The notes under the pieces are model-generated. The model saw nothing but the letters and a program-made list of their open reading frames with translations. It was not told the origin of the DNA and did no database searches. A DNA stretch of 25,624 bases from an uncultured Clostridia bacterium (GTDB lineage: Bacteria > Bacillota > Clostridia > Oscillospirales > CAG-272), in contig CAJGCT010000027.1 in assembly GCA_904501985.1 (NCBI GenBank), positions 1 through 25,624 on the forward strand, given 5' to 3'. Made by a program: the position numbers and the translations under genes. Positions 7,684-15,398 of this stretch are shown one piece after another (position 1 is the stretch's first letter; each line of letters begins with the position of its first letter).

Positions 7684-8712
7684 TTAAAGCTTGTCCGCAA
7701 GATCGAGAATCAATCTTTCTGTTTTCTCCCAACCAAGGCAAGGGTCGGTGATGGATTTACCGAAGATGTGTTCGTCCATCCCCTGCGCACCGTCTTCAAT
7801 ATAACTCTCGATCATCAAGCCTTTTACAAGCCGTTTAATATCCGCGTTCTGATTCCGGCTGTGAACGATATCTTTAGCAATACGTATCTGCTCAAGATAT
7901 TTCTTGCCGGAGTTGTTGTGGTTTGTATCCACGATGACAGAAGGATTGGTCAGATTGGATTTTTCATATAGTTCTTCTACACGAAGCAGATCCTCATAAT
8001 GATAGTTCGAGGTGCTTCTTCCGGTATAATCAATATAGCCGCGAAGAATAGCATGGGCGTAGGGGTTACCCTCACCGGTAACTTCCCATCCGCGATAGAT
8101 GAAGGTGTGTCTGGACTGTGCAGCCACGATAGAATTCATCATGACGCCAAGATCACCGCTTGTGGGATTCTTCATGCCGACAGGAACACCGATACCGCTC
8201 GCTGTCAGTCTGTGCTGTTGGTTTTCAACCGAACGCGCACCGACTGCAACATAAGAAAGCAGATCGGAGAGGTAATGGTAATTTTCGGGATAGAGCATCT
8301 CGTCTGCACAGGAAAAATCATAGTCCCGTAAAGCCGCCCGATGAAGATCGCGGATGGCAACAATACCTTTATACATATCCGGTTTTGCATCCGGATCGGG
8401 CTGATGCAGCATTCCCTTATACCCCTGACCGGTCGTTCTCGGTTTGTTGGTGTAAATTCTCGGAATGATGATGATTTTATCAGATACCTGTTCTTCTACT
8501 CTGCGGAGCCTTGAGATGTATTCAAGGACAGGCTCGCTGTGGTCAGCGGAACAGGGACCTATTATAAGAACAAACTTATCGGAGGTGCCGTCAAACACTT
8601 CGCGGATATGCGCATCACGTTCCGCCTTGACCTGTACCATACGTTCTGTCAGCGGATATTCCTGTTTTACTTCTTCGGGGATGGGGAGTTTTCTATGAAA
8701 ATTCATCTGCAT
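7684..8712 (-). CDS. aroF: 3-deoxy-7-phosphoheptulonate (DAHP) synthase, class I AroF/G/H type
   Basis: This cytosolic enzyme condenses phosphoenolpyruvate with erythrose 4-phosphate, the first step of the shikimate pathway to aromatic amino acids. The 342 residues cover a complete class I TIM-barrel enzyme: GPCSADH at 52-58, KPRTTGQGYKG at 90-100 (PEP-binding KPRT loop), SVENQQHR (counterpart of the ESQxHR motif), GMKNPTSG (counterpart of GFKNGTDG) and DTNHNNSGK (counterpart of the DCSHxNSxK metal site). The N-terminal extension of about 45 residues is of the kind that carries allosteric control in this class; which amino acid inhibits it cannot be told. The start ATG has GAGG eight bases upstream. 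A strong promoter, overlapping that of the divergent LysR gene, lies about 170 bases before it. Confidence 0.93.
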   Translation of the reverse strand: MQMNFHRKLPIPEEVKQEYPLTERMVQVKAERDAHIREVFDGTSDKFVLIIGPCSADHSEPVLEYISRLRRVEEQVSDKIIIIPRIYTNKPRTTGQGYKGMLHQPDPDAKPDMYKGIVAIRDLHRAALRDYDFSCADEMLYPENYHYLSDLLSYVAVGARSVENQQHRLTASGIGVPVGMKNPTSGDLGVMMNSIVAAQSRHTFIYRGWEVTGEGNPYAHAILRGYIDYTGRSTSNYHYEDLLRVEELYEKSNLTNPSVIVDTNHNNSGKKYLEQIRIAKDIVHSRNQNADIKRLVKGLMIESYIEDGAQGMDEHIFGKSITDPCLGWEKTERLILDLADKL

Positions 8713-8732
8713 TTTTTGTACCTCGGTTTAAT

Positions 8733-8876
8733 TTATCCGGTCAACATGACCTTATCGCTTGTAAACTGACTGCCGCCGGATGCCTCAAACATCTGAAGAA
8801 GCTGTTCGATGGTGAGCTTTTTCTTTGGTAACGGAGGCGGCGAGAATCGGAATATCTGCTTGACTTTTGTGTGAAT
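8733..8876 (-). pseudogene. Short open frame in the DAHP synthase leader, possible gene remnant
   Basis: A 47-codon frame without a clear start fills most of the leader between the aroF promoter and aroF. It reads PPPLPKKKLTIEQLLQMFEASG, ending QFTSDKVMLTG. The second half (LTIEQLLQMFEAS..SQFTSDKVM) reads like a genuine protein C-terminus. Only an internal ATG at 8792 exists, and no ribosome binding site precedes it. It has no run of Trp, Tyr or Phe codons, so it is unlikely to be an attenuation leader peptide. I do not recognise the family. It may be what remains of a gene once located between the promoter and aroF. Confidence 0.3.
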
Positions 8877-8888
8877 TTATTATATAAT
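8860..8888 (+). promoter_or_regulatory. Sigma-A promoter for the lysR gene
   Basis: TTGACT (8860-8865), a 17-base spacer and a perfect TATAAT (8883-8888). Transcription would start near 8895 and give a leader of about 65 bases. The -10 shares two bases with the opposite-strand promoter for the DAHP synthase gene. Confidence 0.8.
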
Positions 8889-8907
8889 ATTTTCGAGCAT
8901 TAGTCAA
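8879..8907 (-). promoter_or_regulatory. Sigma-A promoter for the DAHP synthase gene, overlapping the lysR promoter
   Basis: On the minus strand: TTGACT (complement of 8902-8907), a 17-base spacer and TATAAT (complement of 8879-8884). It is the mirror of the plus-strand promoter, with identical -35 and -10 hexamers and spacing. Polymerase cannot sit on both at once. Confidence 0.78.
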
Positions 8908-8928
8908 GCGGATAGTTTTGATGTTTAT

Positions 8929-8945
8929 CATCGAAAATATCGATG
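8929..8945. promoter_or_regulatory. Candidate LysR operator
   Basis: Perfect inverted repeat CATCGA-N5-TCGATG between the divergent promoters and the lysR start. The size and the dyad containing T-N-A ends are compatible with a LysR-type box. Lying downstream of the lysR -10 and upstream of the aroF -35, it could repress lysR and activate or repress aroF. The assignment is inferred from position and symmetry. Confidence 0.45.
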
Positions 8946-8958
8946 CAAGGAGATTATC

Positions 8959-9849
8959 ATGGAATTACGCAATCTTATCACCTTTATAAGTGTCGCTGAG
9001 CTCGGAAGCTTTACCAAAGCCGCCGAGGAACTGGGGTATTCACAATCTACTGTTTCCTTTCAGATAAAACAGCTTGAAGAAGAGATCGGATGTCTGCTGT
9101 TTGAGAGGATAAATCACACGATAACGCTTACAGAACGAGGTCACGAGCTTGTATCCTACGCCCATAGAGTTCGTGCACTGATGGAGGAGTATAGGGAAAG
9201 TCTGTCAAGGGACGAAGAATGTAAAGGAAACATCCACGTCGTTACACCCGATTCGGTCTGCGAGGAGATGATCAATTCGCATTATATGGATTTTCACACG
9301 AAGTATCCGGGAATATTTGTGAGATTTTCAACCGGCGACTCCGGTATTTTACTGCATATGCTGGATCACAACGAGGCAGACGTAATTATAACGCTGGATC
9401 ACCGCCTGTACAATAAGGATTATATAATTGCAAAAGAAGAGCCTGTTCCCATGCACTTTGTTACGAATTCGCACTCGAAATTTGCAGGGGTAAAAAATCT
9501 GTCAATCAAAGATATCATCAGTGAGCCTTTTATTTTGACCGAATACGGACAAGGCTACCGACGTGTCTTTGACAGAGAGCTTGCAAAGAGCTCCCTTGAA
9601 ATAACCCCTATTCTTGAGATAGGAAGAACCGATGTAATTACAGCCATGCTTGCACAAAGTGAGATGATCTCCTATCTCCCGGATTTTGTTACCGAGGATC
9701 TTGTCAGGTCAGGCGAGCTGTGCCGCCTCGATGTATGCGATATAAAGATCGATATCTGGAAGCAGCTTATTTATCATAAGAATAAGTGGTTATCCAAAAG
9801 TCTCAAAACCTTTATCGAATACATAAAGGATAATGAGTTTTCAAATTGA
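8959..9849 (+). CDS. LysR-family transcriptional regulator
   Basis: The 296 residues form a full LysR-type regulator. The N-terminal winged helix-turn-helix (residues 1-60) includes the canonical LysR segment FTKAAEELGYSQSTVSFQIK followed by LEEEIGCLLFER. A linker helix runs to about residue 88, and a periplasmic-binding-protein-like effector domain spans about 90-296. The start ATG has AAGGAG six bases upstream. It is divergent from the DAHP synthase gene and shares an overlapping promoter with it. By the usual LysR arrangement it probably controls that gene and itself, with an unknown co-inducer. The effector cannot be read from the sequence; an aromatic-pathway metabolite is a guess from context. 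Confidence 0.92.
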   Translation: MELRNLITFISVAELGSFTKAAEELGYSQSTVSFQIKQLEEEIGCLLFERINHTITLTERGHELVSYAHRVRALMEEYRESLSRDEECKGNIHVVTPDSVCEEMINSHYMDFHTKYPGIFVRFSTGDSGILLHMLDHNEADVIITLDHRLYNKDYIIAKEEPVPMHFVTNSHSKFAGVKNLSIKDIISEPFILTEYGQGYRRVFDRELAKSSLEITPILEIGRTDVITAMLAQSEMISYLPDFVTEDLVRSGELCRLDVCDIKIDIWKQLIYHKNKWLSKSLKTFIEYIKDNEFSN

Positions 9850-9916
9850 TATAGGCGTCATAAATTCACTCCCCACCGCATACACTGATTCACAAACATA
9901 TTTTTACGGGTGAATA

Positions 9917-10441
9917 ATGAAACGATCAATAAATCTTTGGCAGCTACCGGGCTTTGCCGTCACCTCACTTGTAGGTACTATATTACATTTCCTGTATGAT
10001 TGGCTTGGGGAAGCTTCGTGGATAGCTCCTTTTTCGGGTGTTAACGAATCAACATGGGAGCATATGAAGCTGCTTTTCTGGCCCATGTTTATTTACGCCA
10101 TCGTGCAGAGCTTTTTCTTTCGTGACCGCGATGATTTTTGGTGCGTAAAGCTGCGCGGAATACTTCTTGGTCTCGCCCTTGTTCCAGCTATCTTCTACAC
10201 CTACAACGGAGTTATCGGAAAATCCCCGGACTTCATCAACATCGTTATTTTTTTCATTTCTGCCGTCATATCGTATATTTACGAAGCACAGCTCTTTAAT
10301 GCTGACAAAACACCTTGCAGATCACATAAAGTAGCTCTCGCAATATTATGCGTGATTGCACTGCTGTTTGCTGTATTCACTCTCGCCACACCGGAAATCG
10401 GCATTTTCAAAGACCCTTTGACCGGTACTTACGGCATATAG
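9917..10441 (+). CDS. Small integral membrane protein, DUF6512-like
   Basis: This 174-residue protein has about five hydrophobic segments (near residues 12-30, 52-68, 80-98, 103-120 and 138-158). A distinctive soluble motif lies between the first two: HFLYDW at about 23-28 and FSGVNESTWEHMKLLFWP at about 39-56. These features match what I recall of the DUF6512 family of uncharacterised Firmicutes membrane proteins; the name is from memory and the function is unknown. The ATG is preceded by a modest GGTGA. It follows lysR by 67 bases on the same strand, with no obvious promoter between, so it may be cotranscribed. A strong terminator closes the unit. Confidence 0.75.
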   Translation: MKRSINLWQLPGFAVTSLVGTILHFLYDWLGEASWIAPFSGVNESTWEHMKLLFWPMFIYAIVQSFFFRDRDDFWCVKLRGILLGLALVPAIFYTYNGVIGKSPDFINIVIFFISAVISYIYEAQLFNADKTPCRSHKVALAILCVIALLFAVFTLATPEIGIFKDPLTGTYGI

Positions 10442-10464
10442 ATAAATTTTGATCTTACACAAAT

Positions 10465-10506
10465 ACCGTCGATTCACATAATGAAGTGAATCGACGGTGC
10501 TTTTTA
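10465..10506 (+). terminator. Rho-independent terminator after the DUF6512-like gene
   Basis: Perfect 13-base stem ACCGTCGATTCAC / GTGAATCGACGGT with an 8-base loop, followed by GCTTTTTATTTT. It lies between two convergent genes and could slow transcription from both sides, but only the plus-strand side has the T tract. Confidence 0.9.
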
Positions 10507-10514
10507 TTTTAACA

Positions 10515-11186
10515 TCACCAAATATACGGTATAAGGCGATATTTTACCTTTTTCTTATACTCTGCGTAACCAGCAAGCTCTTTTTCTAAGAATCTTTCTT
10601 CATTTTTTATCCGCTTGACAATTATAAACGGGTACGCAAGAAAAATCACAAATGAATATACCGACCCAAGCACAAGCGGCATTGATAAAAACAAAATCAG
10701 CGTCACACTGTACATCGGATGCCTTACGATTCCATAAAGTCCTGTATCAATGACCTTTTGACCCTCCTGCACCTCAATGGTACGGCTGAGATATGTGTTT
10801 TCTCTTAACACCTCAGCGTACAGGAGATAAGCCCCAAGAAATATCGCCGCAGCTATGATTACGACAACCCTCGGCAGCATATACCAGCCAAAGCGAACTC
10901 CGAGACCTGCGGTAATAAAGCCTGCCAAAAACATAAGTCCGCTTAATTTTACAACTAAGCTTTGCTCTCCGTCCTTCTCTCTTGCATTAAGCCGTTTCTT
11001 CAAAAGCTCCGGATTTTTAAACATCATTACAATGCCAGCTATAAACATGGGAACAAACAGGATGCCCATAAGCAGCCAGCCGTTTGAATATGAAAACGTA
11101 CCTGCCGGTAAGAATATAAGAAGTCCAACCAAAATGGCGCCAAGCAAGAATTTCACCATTGCCTGAGCGAACAATTTCACTGTCAT
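10515..11186 (-). CDS. Isoprenylcysteine carboxyl methyltransferase-family membrane methyltransferase
   Basis: The 223 residues have five or so membrane helices and the C-terminal SAM-binding signature of the ICMT/PEMT-like membrane methyltransferases. VIDTGLYGIVRHPMYS spans about residues 144-159, then two closely spaced helices, then the conserved IKNEERFLEKELAGYAEYKKKVKYRLIPYIW tail in which the E-E and Y-x2-Y residues complete the cofactor site. Bacterial members methylate small molecules, lipids or isoprenoids, and the substrate cannot be predicted here. The ATG has AGGAG seven bases upstream. It is the last gene of an apparent four-gene operon (MATE, VUT, SDR, this gene), 29 bases after the SDR stop. 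Confidence 0.85.
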   Translation of the reverse strand: MTVKLFAQAMVKFLLGAILVGLLIFLPAGTFSYSNGWLLMGILFVPMFIAGIVMMFKNPELLKKRLNAREKDGEQSLVVKLSGLMFLAGFITAGLGVRFGWYMLPRVVVIIAAAIFLGAYLLYAEVLRENTYLSRTIEVQEGQKVIDTGLYGIVRHPMYSVTLILFLSMPLVLGSVYSFVIFLAYPFIIVKRIKNEERFLEKELAGYAEYKKKVKYRLIPYIW

Positions 11187-11215
11187 AGCAATTCTCCTAA
11201 AAATGCGGACTGAAG

Positions 11216-11869
11216 TTATTCCTTCCAGATAAAATGGTAGTTGATTGATTCACCGCCGTCAACAAGTATGTTCTGACCCGTGCAGAAGGTGTTAGTAACT
11301 GTGAGAAAATATGCCCACTCGGCAATTTCCTCAGGTGTTGCCCATTTTTTAAGGGGAGTCTCATTCATGATCTGCGCCCAAAGCTCAGGATCATCCATCA
11401 CACATTTATTAAGCGGTGTCAGCACGCCGCCCGGATCAAGACTGTTGCAGGTAGCGCCGAATTTTGCGACCCTCATAGCCACATTTTTCGTGTAGGCAAG
11501 CACACCGCCCTTGCTTGCGGCGTATTCCGGAAATTCCGCACCGGTATGACCGCTGGCAGAGCCGATATTAAGTATGGATTTGATATTTTCTCTGATGCCG
11601 TACTTCTCCGTAACCCATATGAGCGCTTTTAGATTAGTCTCAATATCGTCCTCATTCTGCGTGCCGGCATTGTTGATGAGAATATCTACATTTTCGATAT
11701 CCGGCAGTTTTTCACGGTCACGAACATCGCATACTATATGGGTATACCTCGAATGAACAATGCCTGCATCCTGTCTGTCTATGCCGATAACACTGTGACC
11801 GTCTGCCAAAAAACGTTCCGCTATAGCCTTGCCTATTCCCTGCGTCGTTCCCGTAATCAAAATGTTCAT
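11216..11869 (-). CDS. Short-chain dehydrogenase/reductase (SDR)
   Basis: A compact classical SDR of 217-218 residues. The sequence shows the nucleotide-binding TGTTQGIG near the N-terminus, the NNAG motif at about 67-70, and the catalytic Ser plus YxxxK (SASG, then Y117 and K121, counted from the GTG). The usual PG motif follows (DPGGVLTPL) and the C-terminal GQNILVDGGE. It is an NAD(P)-dependent oxidoreductase, with FabG-like sequence features but no fatty-acid neighbours, so its substrate is unknown. It can start at ATG 11869 or a GTG one codon upstream; I chose ATG. The upstream VUT gene ends three bases before the ATG, indicating coupling. Confidence 0.9.
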   Translation of the reverse strand: MNILITGTTQGIGKAIAERFLADGHSVIGIDRQDAGIVHSRYTHIVCDVRDREKLPDIENVDILINNAGTQNEDDIETNLKALIWVTEKYGIRENIKSILNIGSASGHTGAEFPEYAASKGGVLAYTKNVAMRVAKFGATCNSLDPGGVLTPLNKCVMDDPELWAQIMNETPLKKWATPEEIAEWAYFLTVTNTFCTGQNILVDGGESINYHFIWKE

Positions 11870-11872
11870 CAC

Positions 11873-12616
11873 TCACGCCTGCCTTTCCATATATTCGAAA
11901 TATTCCCTGCCTACCGAATTTTCTCTCCATCTTTTTGTAATTCTGTAGCCGATGGGAGAAAACAGAATTTCCATAACAAGCTCTGCCGCGGCACCTGTCA
12001 GCGCACACATGGCACACTGCAGTACCGTCCAGTGAAATCCGTCCCAGAATATCGGTGCAAACACCGTAAATACGATAATCGAAAAGATAAAATTATCAAA
12101 GAACTGCCCCACAAATGTGGATACATAGGTACGCACCGCATAGGCAAGCTTGCCGTCCGGGTTCTTAGAAAAGCTTTTTCCGATCGTATAGTTAAGAGTG
12201 TTATTTATCACAGCGGAAGCAAGGAATGCAACCGTGCTTCCGAGGAGGATAAACCAAGTACCACCGAAAATCGAGTCAAACGCCGTATAGTCAGCGGCAT
12301 TTGAGGGAATAAGGCTTGCTATAAGGAAAATAAAGCAGGTAAGCAAATTTATAGCCGAAGCAAGTATGGAAATGCGGTTGGATGCCTTAGGACCGAAATG
12401 CTTTGTTATCGTATCCATGCACATAAACGACAGCCAGGAAATAAGTATGCCTCCGTCAAGGGCTATATAGTCAAGCATCAGCAGTGTTTTGTTGGCAAGC
12501 AGATTCATGCATATAACGCTCACAACAAAAAGTGTGACGACCGATGTGGGAATGGCACGAAGCAGGACCGCTGTCTCTTTTTTCTCTTTTTGCAGATATT
12601 TTTTAATTCCGCTCAT
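11873..12616 (-). CDS. VUT-family transporter (YhhQ/queuosine-precursor-transporter type)
   Basis: This 247-residue protein has six predicted membrane helices and the family pattern of VUT (COG1738) transporters: VVSVICMNLLANK in the first helix, DGGILISWLSFMCMDTITKHFG across the second and third, and FVGQFFDNFIFSIIVF late in the protein. The characterised E. coli member YhhQ imports the queuosine precursors preQ0/preQ1, so salvage of a deazaguanine is the best guess. The Clostridial branch has not all been tested, so the substrate is inferred. The ATG has AGGAG upstream. I looked for a preQ1 riboswitch in the 57 bases before it and saw none. It lies between the MATE exporter and the SDR in one operon. 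Confidence 0.82.
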   Translation of the reverse strand: MSGIKKYLQKEKKETAVLLRAIPTSVVTLFVVSVICMNLLANKTLLMLDYIALDGGILISWLSFMCMDTITKHFGPKASNRISILASAINLLTCFIFLIASLIPSNAADYTAFDSIFGGTWFILLGSTVAFLASAVINNTLNYTIGKSFSKNPDGKLAYAVRTYVSTFVGQFFDNFIFSIIVFTVFAPIFWDGFHWTVLQCAMCALTGAAAELVMEILFSPIGYRITKRWRENSVGREYFEYMERQA

Positions 12617-12673
12617 TGTTTTCTCCTGAGTATAAAAACTTGGTTAGCTTAATCGTATCTTTTAACACCGTGC

Positions 12674-14056
12674 TCACTGTATCTTTGTTTTTTCTTTTCT
12701 TTTTATCTCACGTGCAACCAATACAAGAAGAATCAGAGCAAGTATTGCGGCAAGCACGTTTACTCCCACTAAATTCAACCATATGCCGTCGAGTCCCAGA
12801 TTCCACATCGCAAAAAGCAGTATCACAGGGAACACAAGTGCGGTTGAGACCGACATTATTGTTGCTTTGACAGGCTTTTCTATGGCACTGAGGAAGCTCT
12901 GCGCGGTAACCGATATCCAGCGGAACAAATAAGCAAAGCAGAACAGCTTTATAGCGTGTGTGGAAACCTCTAAAAGTCTTACATCCTCGGCATTGGCAAA
13001 AAGCGAAGCTATAGTCCCAGGCAGGAAGAAAAGCACTGCCGTAGATACTACACCAACGATAGATGTGCCAACAAACGCACACTTAACGATCTTTTTCACT
13101 CTGCCGTAATCTGCCGCTCCCCAATTGTATCCAAGTGCCGGTGCAAGCGAATCGCTTATTCCGTAAAGAAGCGGCCAGCAAAGATCGCTTGAATACATAA
13201 GAACCGCGTACACCGCAACCGCAGTTGTACCGCCGCCCTCACCGAATGCTTTAACGCCGAGCGTCATAAGGGAAATATTCATAAGAATAGACGTAACACG
13301 TCCGGCTGCATTGCTTAAGAATATGGGCGAGCCGCAGGCGGCAATCTGTTTTAACATAGCAAAGCTGAATTTTGGTCTTGTGAATTGCAGAAGTGTCTTT
13401 TTTCGGATAAAGGGTATCATCGCTATAATAGAGCAAATGGACATGGAAATGCAGGTAGCAAGTGCCGATCCAACAACGTCCATTTCAAGTACAAGAAGAA
13501 AGAAGGTCAAAAATCCGATAGTTGCCGCGTTGCAGACTATATTTATGACCATGCTTGTCTTAACATATCCGCTGATTCGCAGGTAATTGTCCATTGCAAA
13601 AAATATGGTGGTCAGCGGACCGCACAGCGCATATGTGCGAAGATATCGCACCGATGTATCAAGAAGCACGTCGTCCGCGCCCATCATACGTGACAGCGGC
13701 TCAGCGGCAAAAAACATGATCGCTCCCATAAAAAGAGAGGCTAAAAATATCAAAATAAGCGAGCAGGAAAAAACATTGTTTGCCGTTTTATTATCTTTTT
13801 TTCCGAGAGCAATTGAAATCGGCACAGAAGCACCTACTCCCACAAGGTCTGCAAGCGAAAAATTTATCATAACAAGGGGGAATGCAATATTTACAGCCGC
13901 AAATGCTCCCTCACCGAGAACCTGACCGATAAAAGAGCCCTCTATTATGCTGTATATCGACATTGCAAACATACTTATCATGCCGGGCAATGCCACAACA
14001 AAGAAAAGCTTCCATGGCTTCATGGTGACATACATAACTTCGGCTTTCATTTTCAT
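12674..14056 (-). CDS. MATE-family efflux transporter
   Basis: About 460 residues with twelve membrane helices in two homologous halves, typical of MATE (DinF/NorM superfamily) exporters that pump cationic drugs or metabolites out using a Na+ or H+ gradient. Recognisable pieces are the first helix PWKLFFVVALPGMISMF with IYSIIEGSFIG, and the loop VGVGASVPISIALGKKD found in MATE proteins. The frame is open six codons further upstream with a TTG, but GGGAG overlaps that TTG and is well placed for the ATG at 14056, which I prefer. It is the first gene of the four-gene minus-strand operon. A TTGACA on the minus strand (complement of 14255-14260) could be its -35, but the matching -10 is poor. Substrate unknown. 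Confidence 0.9.
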   Translation of the reverse strand: MKMKAEVMYVTMKPWKLFFVVALPGMISMFAMSIYSIIEGSFIGQVLGEGAFAAVNIAFPLVMINFSLADLVGVGASVPISIALGKKDNKTANNVFSCSLILIFLASLFMGAIMFFAAEPLSRMMGADDVLLDTSVRYLRTYALCGPLTTIFFAMDNYLRISGYVKTSMVINIVCNAATIGFLTFFLLVLEMDVVGSALATCISMSICSIIAMIPFIRKKTLLQFTRPKFSFAMLKQIAACGSPIFLSNAAGRVTSILMNISLMTLGVKAFGEGGGTTAVAVYAVLMYSSDLCWPLLYGISDSLAPALGYNWGAADYGRVKKIVKCAFVGTSIVGVVSTAVLFFLPGTIASLFANAEDVRLLEVSTHAIKLFCFAYLFRWISVTAQSFLSAIEKPVKATIMSVSTALVFPVILLFAMWNLGLDGIWLNLVGVNVLAAILALILLVLVAREIKRKEKTKIQ

Positions 14057-14306
14057 TTTAAATCTGTCTCCCAAGTATTTTCCGTTTTCCTATCCGTATA
14101 TGCCGTTTCCCTGTGTGCAAAACAATCTTTGTCGGTACTTGGCAATAATTCAAACATTATAGGTAATATTTTATCAAATTTTCACCTTTATTGCAAGCAA
14201 AAAACTGTAAATTTTTATAAATATACCGTCACTATGCAACATTATCATAAAGTCTGTCAAAAAACATTATTTTGTTACATTTTATTCATACGATAAAAAC
14301 ACAGGT

Positions 14307-14336
14307 TTGATATACTTATAAAAAGAAGCATATAAA
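14307..14336 (+). promoter_or_regulatory. Probable promoter of the lipoprotein gene
   Basis: TTGATA (14307-14312), an 18-base spacer and TATAAA (14331-14336), about 36 bases before the start codon. The rest of the 300-base gap between the divergent MATE and lipoprotein genes is AT-rich, and I see no further gene in it. Confidence 0.55.
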
Positions 14337-14372
14337 ATAGCGAATAATACCCAAAATTTGGAGGAATACATA

Positions 14373-15185
14373 ATGAAAAATTTAAGCTTAGTGAGTTTTT
14401 TCTGTCTTTTGCTCTGTCTATGTATGTTCGGATGCGGCAAGGAAGAAGAACCAAACATATCCGATCAGTTATTCTATGATAACGGTACACGCATTGAGGC
14501 TGCAATAGACACCAAAGCCTCTCAGGAAACAACCGCGGATACAGAAGCACCGGAAACTACCGTTTCAGACACTGAAACATCCGCTGTCTTAAGTGATACC
14601 CCCGACGTTCCGGTTACTATTCCTTCATATGAAGAATTACCGGAAACAACAGATGATACCGAGTCTGAGTCAGATACCGAATCCGAAGCAGATACCGAAC
14701 CTGTAACTGAAGAAGCAAACACGGAGTCTGTACCACCGGAAGATAACGATAATGAATCCACCGAAACCGCCCCTGATATTATTGACCTCTCCGGCATCCT
14801 TTCTGTTGATTACCCATCCGGCGGACAGTTTGTTTCACATCAAAGCGAAAAGATGAAGCTCCTTGTGAACTATGAATGCACCATGCTGCCGACCGGTGTT
14901 GTTCAGATAAACCTTGAAGTGGGACTTGAAAGCTACGATATAAACTGCGGTGCAAGAATAGATACCGGAAAGATCACAGTAAACGGCGAAACGCAAACAT
15001 TCTCTACAGACGCACTCGTTCACGAGGGTAGGACAAAGACGGTATTCCCGTTCACATGGTATACCTACCAAAGCGAAAGCGGTCAGACCTCATGCGAGGT
15101 TGATATCAGCTGGCTGTACAACGGAACATACGCTGGTGAGAAAATAGATACCCTTACCGCAAGCGCGGTATTCAAGTGGGACTGA
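14373..15185 (+). CDS. Surface lipoprotein with a Ser/Thr/Glu-rich linker
   Basis: The 270-residue protein starts with a lipoprotein signal peptide, MKNLSLVSFFCLLLCLCMFGC, where C21 would be the lipidated residue (lipobox M-F-G-C, slightly atypical). Residues about 25-140 form a highly acidic low-complexity linker with repeated TE, DTES and ETT units. The last 130 residues look beta-rich and begin SVDYPSGGQFVSHQSEKMKLLVNYECTM; they end in an alternating pattern typical of Ig-like extracellular domains. I do not recognise that domain. An upstream in-frame TTG overlaps the GGAGG ribosome binding site, so the ATG is the start. It is monocistronic, with its own promoter and terminator. Presumed function: cell-surface binding or assembly. 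Confidence 0.8.
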   Translation: MKNLSLVSFFCLLLCLCMFGCGKEEEPNISDQLFYDNGTRIEAAIDTKASQETTADTEAPETTVSDTETSAVLSDTPDVPVTIPSYEELPETTDDTESESDTESEADTEPVTEEANTESVPPEDNDNESTETAPDIIDLSGILSVDYPSGGQFVSHQSEKMKLLVNYECTMLPTGVVQINLEVGLESYDINCGARIDTGKITVNGETQTFSTDALVHEGRTKTVFPFTWYTYQSESGQTSCEVDISWLYNGTYAGEKIDTLTASAVFKWD

Positions 15186-15192
15186 TTTTCAA

Positions 15193-15256
15193 GACAAGCG
15201 CCTATGCAGGTGCTTGTCAGACTGTCGGATGCCGCAGTTTGCGGCATCCGTTTTTT
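15193..15256 (+). terminator. Terminator after the lipoprotein gene, preceded by a second hairpin
   Basis: Perfect 10-base stem CGGATGCCGC / GCGGCATCCG (15226-15250) followed by six T. Immediately before it lies another 10-base stem (15193-15218, GACAAGCGCC with GGTGCTTGTC, one G-T pair), so the end of the transcript is a double hairpin. Confidence 0.9.
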
Positions 15257-15286
15257 ATATCTTACACTGTAAAGCAAAATTCCCAC

Positions 15287-15315
15287 TTGATTTATAGGCT
15301 AAAATATGGTACAAT
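15287..15315 (+). promoter_or_regulatory. Sigma-A promoter for the dehydrogenase-pepT pair
   Basis: TTGATT (15287-15292), exactly 17 bases, then TACAAT (15310-15315), about 85 bases before the start codon. A small hairpin GCCGC-N6-GCGGC lies in the leader. Confidence 0.65.
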
Positions 15316-15398
15316 ATATCAGAATCGCCGCTCTTCTGCGGCAGCAATAAAAAGCAATATATGTTTGTAAAATAACCGTATAGGGGGAAACAGTAATT

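Noticed and set aside
8713..8880. Possible aromatic amino-acid attenuator or T-box before the DAHP synthase gene
   Set aside because: No T-box consensus, no leader peptide rich in Trp, Tyr or Phe, and no terminator hairpin with a T tract in the leader.
12617..12673. Possible preQ1 riboswitch before the VUT-family transporter gene
   Set aside because: The 57-base gap lacks the A-rich tail, pseudoknot arrangement and C-rich loop expected of a preQ1 element; only an ordinary AGGAG ribosome binding site is visible.
14231..14260. Promoter for the MATE operon (TTGACA on the minus strand)
   Set aside because: The -35 is good but the hexamer at 17-18 bases (GCATAG or CATAGT) is a poor -10, so it was mentioned only under the gene.
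14507..14720. Short repeated units in the lipoprotein gene as a possible CRISPR or tandem-repeat array
   Set aside because: The units are irregular DTES/TETT codons within a coding linker, without constant repeats or unique spacers; no CRISPR array was found anywhere in the window.
14522..14797. Open frame on the minus strand opposite the acidic linker of the lipoprotein, encoding a Ser-rich peptide
   Set aside because: It is a by-product of the repetitive acidic coding sequence on the other strand; it has no ribosome binding site and lies inside a gene with clear signal peptide and promoter.
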